From: an uncultured Fibrobacter sp.
Lineage (GTDB): Bacteria > Fibrobacterota > Fibrobacteria > Fibrobacterales > Fibrobacteraceae
Reading direction: 5' to 3'
DNA length: 7,641 bases
Assembly: GCA_947306025.1 (NCBI GenBank)
Contig: CAMZFJ010000076.1
Coordinates: 1 to 7,641 of the forward strand
Shown here: in pieces, positions 5,493 to 7,641 of the stretch
Numbering within the stretch: position 1 is the first letter of the stretch
How the letters are laid out: each line of letters starts with the position of its first letter
Notes under the pieces: model-generated
The model's input: the letters and a program-made list of their open reading frames with translations, nothing else
Told to the model about the DNA's origin: nothing
Database searches by the model: none
Program-made: the position numbers and the translations under genes

Positions 5493-5546
5493 GTTTTCAA
5501 CATTTATCAAAATGTTATCAACATATATTTTATAAAAGTTTTATAA
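5486..5546. other. Cluster of TTATCAACA-like words with AT-rich palindrome
   Basis: TTTTCAACA (5494-5502), TTATCAAAA (5504-5512) and TTATCAACA (5515-5523) follow each other at 10-11-bp steps, about one helical turn. An AT-only inverted repeat TTATAAAA-G-TTTTATAA (5530-5546) comes next. The words TTATCAACA and TTTTCAACA also occur in the 1451-1880 gap. This resembles a DnaA-box array beside a DNA-unwinding element, but the words are one base off the usual DnaA box. Confidence 0.35.
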
Positions 5547-5631
5547 CGGGGGAGTCTATTGTTTGTTTTCTAAAAAAGTTATGCTAAATTTCAATGCGGA
5601 CAAAGAATGTTTGGCGACTCTCGCTATCGCA

Positions 5632-5894
5632 TGTTGGTGATTGTCCTACAATCGCAACCTTAATCGGCTCGGAAATAGAAACAAATATATTTGTTTCCGC
5701 TTCGCTCGCCTCATAAGGTTTCACGTGAAACATAAGCGAGGTGAGTGCAGCGAAAATATACTTGTATATTTTCATTGCCGAACCGAAGCGTGTTGGTTCC
5801 GAAGGAGCAAACACAGCCAAGGTTTCCAAGCAAAAAGACAATCATGTATTTTTATTTGGAAACCGCAGGGTGTAGGACACGAAGTGTCCCAACA
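5632..5894. repeat. Palindrome array unit II around parS site 6
   Basis: The modules are: type-A-like 5632-5653 (GATTGT/ACAATC arms); type B 5666-5710 with the perfect 20-bp palindrome GAAACAAATATATTTGTTTC (5678-5697); parS 5717-5732; type B 5740-5784 (perfect 10-bp arms GAAAATATAC/GTATATTTTC); type A 5791-5813 (GAA loop); type B 5821-5864 (outer arms GGTTTCCAA/TTGGAAACC); type A 5871-5894 (GGACAC-GAA-GTGTCC). From 5710 on the spacers are 6, 7, 6, 7 and 6 nt. Read on the minus strand the order A-B-A-B-parS is that of unit III. Confidence 0.85.
5717..5732. promoter_or_regulatory. parS: parS site 6
   Basis: The site is GGTTTCACGTGAAACA, 15 of 16 bases matching consensus; on the minus strand it ends in C like sites 2 and 3. 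It lies in array unit II, about 230 nt before rsmG. Confidence 0.85.
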
Positions 5895-5918
5895 TTTTGT
5901 CCCAATATAAAGAACTTA

Positions 5919-5957
5919 ACTGGATCCTTCCCCTGACGGGTGAGGATGACGGCGAAA
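5919..5957. repeat. ATCCT/AGGAT element, copy 2
   Basis: The arms are ATCCT (5924-5928)/AGGAT (5943-5947) and CCC/GGG inside. It shares the flanks AACTGGATCCTTCCCCT and AGGATGACGGCGAAA with copy 1 at 5266-5304. It ends 5 nt before the chosen rsmG start, so it supplies the rsmG leader. Confidence 0.75.
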
Positions 5958-5962
5958 GAAAA

Positions 5963-6670
5963 TTGAGTTATAGAGAAAATACTGAACAGAAAAATCTCTT
6001 GAACCAGTTCTTGGCAGAACGTGGTGTGCAATTGTCCGAAGAGACTCTCGACAAGCTTTACCAATTTGCAGACTTGGTTGTTGATACTAAGGAATTCGGG
6101 AATTTGATTTCGGCCAAGGATGCCGGAAAGTTCTTGTCTAGACACATTGCCGACTCGCTGGTTCCGTTTATATATATGAGACGAGAGACGAGAGACGAAA
6201 GACGAGAGAATAATACTCTCTCCACTCTCGTCTGTAGCGAGCCTGCGAGCGTTCTTTCGTCTATTAGATGGGCTGATATGGGTGCAGGCGCCGGTTGCCC
6301 GGTTTTCCCACTTGCAATCGCAATGCCCAATATCCAGTTTTTTGCTGTCGAACCGCGCCACATGCGCGTGAACTTTATGCAGATGGTCAAGGAAAAACTC
6401 CACTTGGATAACTTGACTGTCGTCGGCAAGCGCTTTGAAACTTCCGGCCTTGCCAATCTTGATTTTATCAGCTGCCGCGCCCTCTCGACTTTCGAGAACG
6501 ACTGGGAACGCGCCCAAGCCGGACTCAAGAAAGGTGGCACATTTGTCACTCTCAAGAGTTACAATAACATTGTCCATTTGGAAAACGATCCAAAAGTTCA
6601 TATCCAAAAATACGAACTTCCAGAAGAAGAACAGGTGTACGCTTTAGTCACCCGAGGTAATAATGAGTAA
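5963..6670 (+). CDS. rsmG: 16S rRNA (guanine527-N7)-methyltransferase RsmG with a 30-codon insertion
   Basis: RsmG (GidB) methylates G527 of 16S rRNA using S-adenosylmethionine. The N-terminal helical part runs to GNLISAKDAGKFLSRHIADS, equivalent to the family's NLT...RHI.DS block. The SAM-binding loop WADMGAGAGCPVFPLAIA, the acidic strand FFAVEP with RVNFMQ, and the later FISCRAL and GGTFVTLK follow. Residues 73-102 (6179-6268, exactly 90 bp) are foreign: a GAGACGA-type palindrome translated as RRETRDERRENN and so on, placed between RHIADSLVPFIYM and WADMG. Without it the protein is ~205 residues, the usual size. The start is uncertain: no suitable ATG exists. TTG 5963 gives a normal N-terminus but a weak ribosome-binding site; TTG 5897 would add 22 residues encoded by repeat DNA. 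The 3' end overlaps parA by 8 nt (ATGAGTAA), indicating translational coupling. Confidence 0.88.
   Translation: MSYRENTEQKNLLNQFLAERGVQLSEETLDKLYQFADLVVDTKEFGNLISAKDAGKFLSRHIADSLVPFIYMRRETRDERRENNTLSTLVCSEPASVLSSIRWADMGAGAGCPVFPLAIAMPNIQFFAVEPRHMRVNFMQMVKEKLHLDNLTVVGKRFETSGLANLDFISCRALSTFENDWERAQAGLKKGGTFVTLKSYNNIVHLENDPKVHIQKYELPEEEQVYALVTRGNNE
6178..6262. repeat. GAGACGA palindromic repeat inserted in rsmG
   Basis: A tandem GAGACGA run (6178-6209) forms nested inverted repeats with the right side: AGACGAGAG (6200-6208) with CTCTCGTCT (6225-6233), and AGACGAAAG (6193-6201) with CTTTCGTCT (6254-6262). It is unrelated in sequence to the A/B modules. Confidence 0.8.
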
Positions 6671-7448
6671 AATTATCGCCATATGCAACCAGAAAGGTGG
6701 AGTCGGCAAGACTACAACGGCCGTGAACTTGGCCGCCAGTTTTGCAGCCCTTGAAAAGAAGACTCTTCTTTTAGACATGGACCCGCAAGGTAACGCCTCG
6801 CAGGGTTTGGGTTTCATGGAATCCCAAGAAATGGATATCCACGAAATCTTGGACATGGCTGGCAATCCGGATAATCTCACGATTGAAAATATTAAGCCTG
6901 CTATTTTGGATACGCCGCTTGATTTTTTGAAGATTATTACTTCTGGACCTGACCTCGCCGTCATGGAAATCGAACTTGTCAACGCCATGAGCCGCGAACG
7001 CAGACTCGAACGCGTGATGAATATTCTCAAGCAGGAATTCGATTTCATCATTGTCGATGCTCCTCCGAGCTTAAACTTATTAACAATTAATACACTAACA
7101 GCAGCGACTAGCGTCCTCATTCCGGTGCAGTGTGAATATTATGCATTGCAGGGTATGACTGAACTTTTCAAGACGATTCGCGAAGTTCAGAAGAACCTGA
7201 ATTCGAACTTGAAAATCGAAGGCGCCCTCCTCACGATGTATGATTCTCGCTTGAGCCTCTCAAAGCAGGTTGCCGAAGAAGTTCGTGAAAACTTGAGCGA
7301 TACCGTTTTCCAGACGATGATTCCGCGTAACGTGAAACTTTCCGAAGCTCCGTCTCATGGCAAGCCGGTCATCCTTTACGATGTTCAGAGTACTGGATCC
7401 CAAGCATACATGAAACTCGCCGAAGAAATTTTGAATAAGGATAAATAG
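6663..7448 (+). CDS. parA: Chromosome-partitioning ATPase ParA (Soj type)
   Basis: This 261-residue Walker-type ATPase drives origin segregation: ATP-bound dimers bind DNA non-specifically and are stimulated to hydrolyse ATP by ParB-parS complexes. The deviant Walker A motif NQKGGVGKTTTA is at residues 9-20 with both lysines (K11 and K16), DMDPQGNAS at 38-46 is the switch region, and FIIVDAPPS (D132) is Walker B/switch II. The C-terminal MIPRNVKLSEAPSHGKPVILYD block is typical of chromosomal Soj/ParA. There is no N-terminal helix-turn-helix, so it is not a plasmid type Ia ParA that represses its own promoter. The ATG is supported by GAGGT (6654-6658) and overlaps the rsmG stop. Codon use is even and no repeats have entered the gene. 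parB follows after 152 nt. Confidence 0.97.
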   Translation: MSKIIAICNQKGGVGKTTTAVNLAASFAALEKKTLLLDMDPQGNASQGLGFMESQEMDIHEILDMAGNPDNLTIENIKPAILDTPLDFLKIITSGPDLAVMEIELVNAMSRERRLERVMNILKQEFDFIIVDAPPSLNLLTINTLTAATSVLIPVQCEYYALQGMTELFKTIREVQKNLNSNLKIEGALLTMYDSRLSLSKQVAEEVRENLSDTVFQTMIPRNVKLSEAPSHGKPVILYDVQSTGSQAYMKLAEEILNKDK

Positions 7449-7600
7449 GTAGTACCTCCGGTACAGTTAATAGTTCTGAGTTCCAAGTTACTAGACTATT
7501 TAAATTCTCTAGTAACTAGTAACTAAATTCTAGTAACTACAATCTACATCTTACTGTTTACTAATCACTAACCACTATCGATATTAATTAGGAACTAAAA
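7449..7600. repeat. parA-parB intergenic repeats
   Basis: A small hairpin GTACC-TCC-GGTAC (7452-7464) lacks a T-tract and is not a clear terminator. AGTTACTAG (7486-7494) is followed by three inverted copies CTAGTAACT (7509-7517, 7516-7524, 7530-7538), allowing a 9-bp stem with a 14-nt loop. The same 9-mer occurs at 568-576 and 589-597. AGGA at 7590-7593 is the parB ribosome-binding site. Confidence 0.7.
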
Positions 7601-7641
7601 ATGGGTAAACAAGCACTTGGTCGCGGTCTTTCAGCAATTTT
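7601..7641 (+). CDS. parB: Chromosome-partitioning protein ParB, N-terminal fragment
   Basis: Only 13 full codons are visible: MGKQALGRGLSAI. The KxALGRGLSAL-like start is the usual N-terminus of chromosomal ParB/Spo0J; this arginine-containing segment of family members stimulates ParA ATP hydrolysis. The order after parA and the AGGA at 7590-7593 support the call. The CTP-binding and parS-recognition domains lie beyond the window. Its binding sites are presumably the six parS copies listed here. Confidence 0.85.
   Translation, partial: MGKQALGRGLSAI

Larger units (their letters stand above)
5147..5962. other. Gene-free 0.8-kb structured region upstream of rsmG-parAB
   Basis: I see no credible gene here. 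It contains the terminator, parS sites 5 and 6, at least six type-B and three type-A palindromes, two ATCCT/AGGAT elements, a 78-79-bp tandem repeat and a cluster of TTATCAACA-like words. Short open frames on both strands (for example 5293-5535 and 5841-5584) read directly through the hairpins and share no outside support. The promoter for rsmG-parAB should lie here, but I cannot place it with confidence. Confidence 0.7.

Noticed and set aside
5293..5535. 80-codon open frame MTAKKIVFATLALTTLAQ with a signal-peptide-like start
   Set aside because: It begins inside an ATCCT/AGGAT element and runs through two tandem hairpin repeats; the same MTAK start is created by the second element copy. The protein is a by-product of repeat DNA.
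5584..5841. 85-codon minus-strand frame containing FHVKPYEASEAE
   Set aside because: It resembles the 3086-3232 translation only because both contain parS plus the same B module; it has no other coding support.
5852..6607. 251-codon minus-strand frame
   Set aside because: It is antisense to rsmG, whose protein is clearly recognisable; a shadow frame.

Overview
The window looks like a chromosomal replication/segregation locus from a Gram-negative bacterium, most likely a Fibrobacter-type organism. That taxonomic guess is inference: it rests on the rsmG-parA-parB order, mixed-GC codon use, TTG/GTG starts and a genome littered with short palindromic repeats. No rRNA or marker gene is present to prove it.

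Layout: positions 3-401 hold the 3' end of a glycosyltransferase gene (+). A repeat-filled gap follows. Three minus-strand genes come next: a multi-pass membrane protein resembling DUF4328 (656-1450), a PNPOx-like FMN split-barrel protein (1881-2279) and a macro-domain ADP-ribose hydrolase (2442-2951). The 430-base AT-rich gap at 1451-1880 carries a perfect parS site and many TTATCAACA-like 9-mers, and is a candidate origin. On the plus strand are a VOC/glyoxalase-family gene (3233-3820), a secreted protein of unknown function (4050-4790), a decayed small gene (4810-5146) with a strong terminator, then 815 bases of structured repeats (5147-5962). The operon rsmG (5963-6670), parA (6663-7448) and the first 41 bases of parB (7601 onward) closes the window.

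The main discovery is the organisation of the parS sites. Six ParB-binding sites (consensus TGTTTCACGTGAAACA) lie at 1662, 3093, 3549, 3984, 5186 and 5717. Most are embedded in a modular array of two palindrome families. Type A (about 19-32 bp) has ends TGTT(G)GGAC...GTCC(C/T)AACA or TACA. Type B (about 39-46 bp) has ends GG(T/C)...ACC and an AAGC/CAAAT-flanked stem. The modules alternate A-B-A-B with spacers of almost always 6 or 7 nt, and parS occupies an A slot. The outer sequences and spacers are conserved between copies, while stem tips differ yet stay self-complementary, so structure appears to be maintained.

Two genes have absorbed repeats without losing frame. The VOC gene carries about 231 bp (77 codons) of an A-B-parS-B-A unit between its two half-domains, so a parS site sits inside a coding sequence. 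rsmG carries a 90-bp (30-codon) GAGACGA-type palindrome just before its SAM-binding loop. The genes together suggest a segregation hub: ParA/ParB are made next to the sites they act on, and dispersed parS-carrying repeats may have enlarged the centromere.
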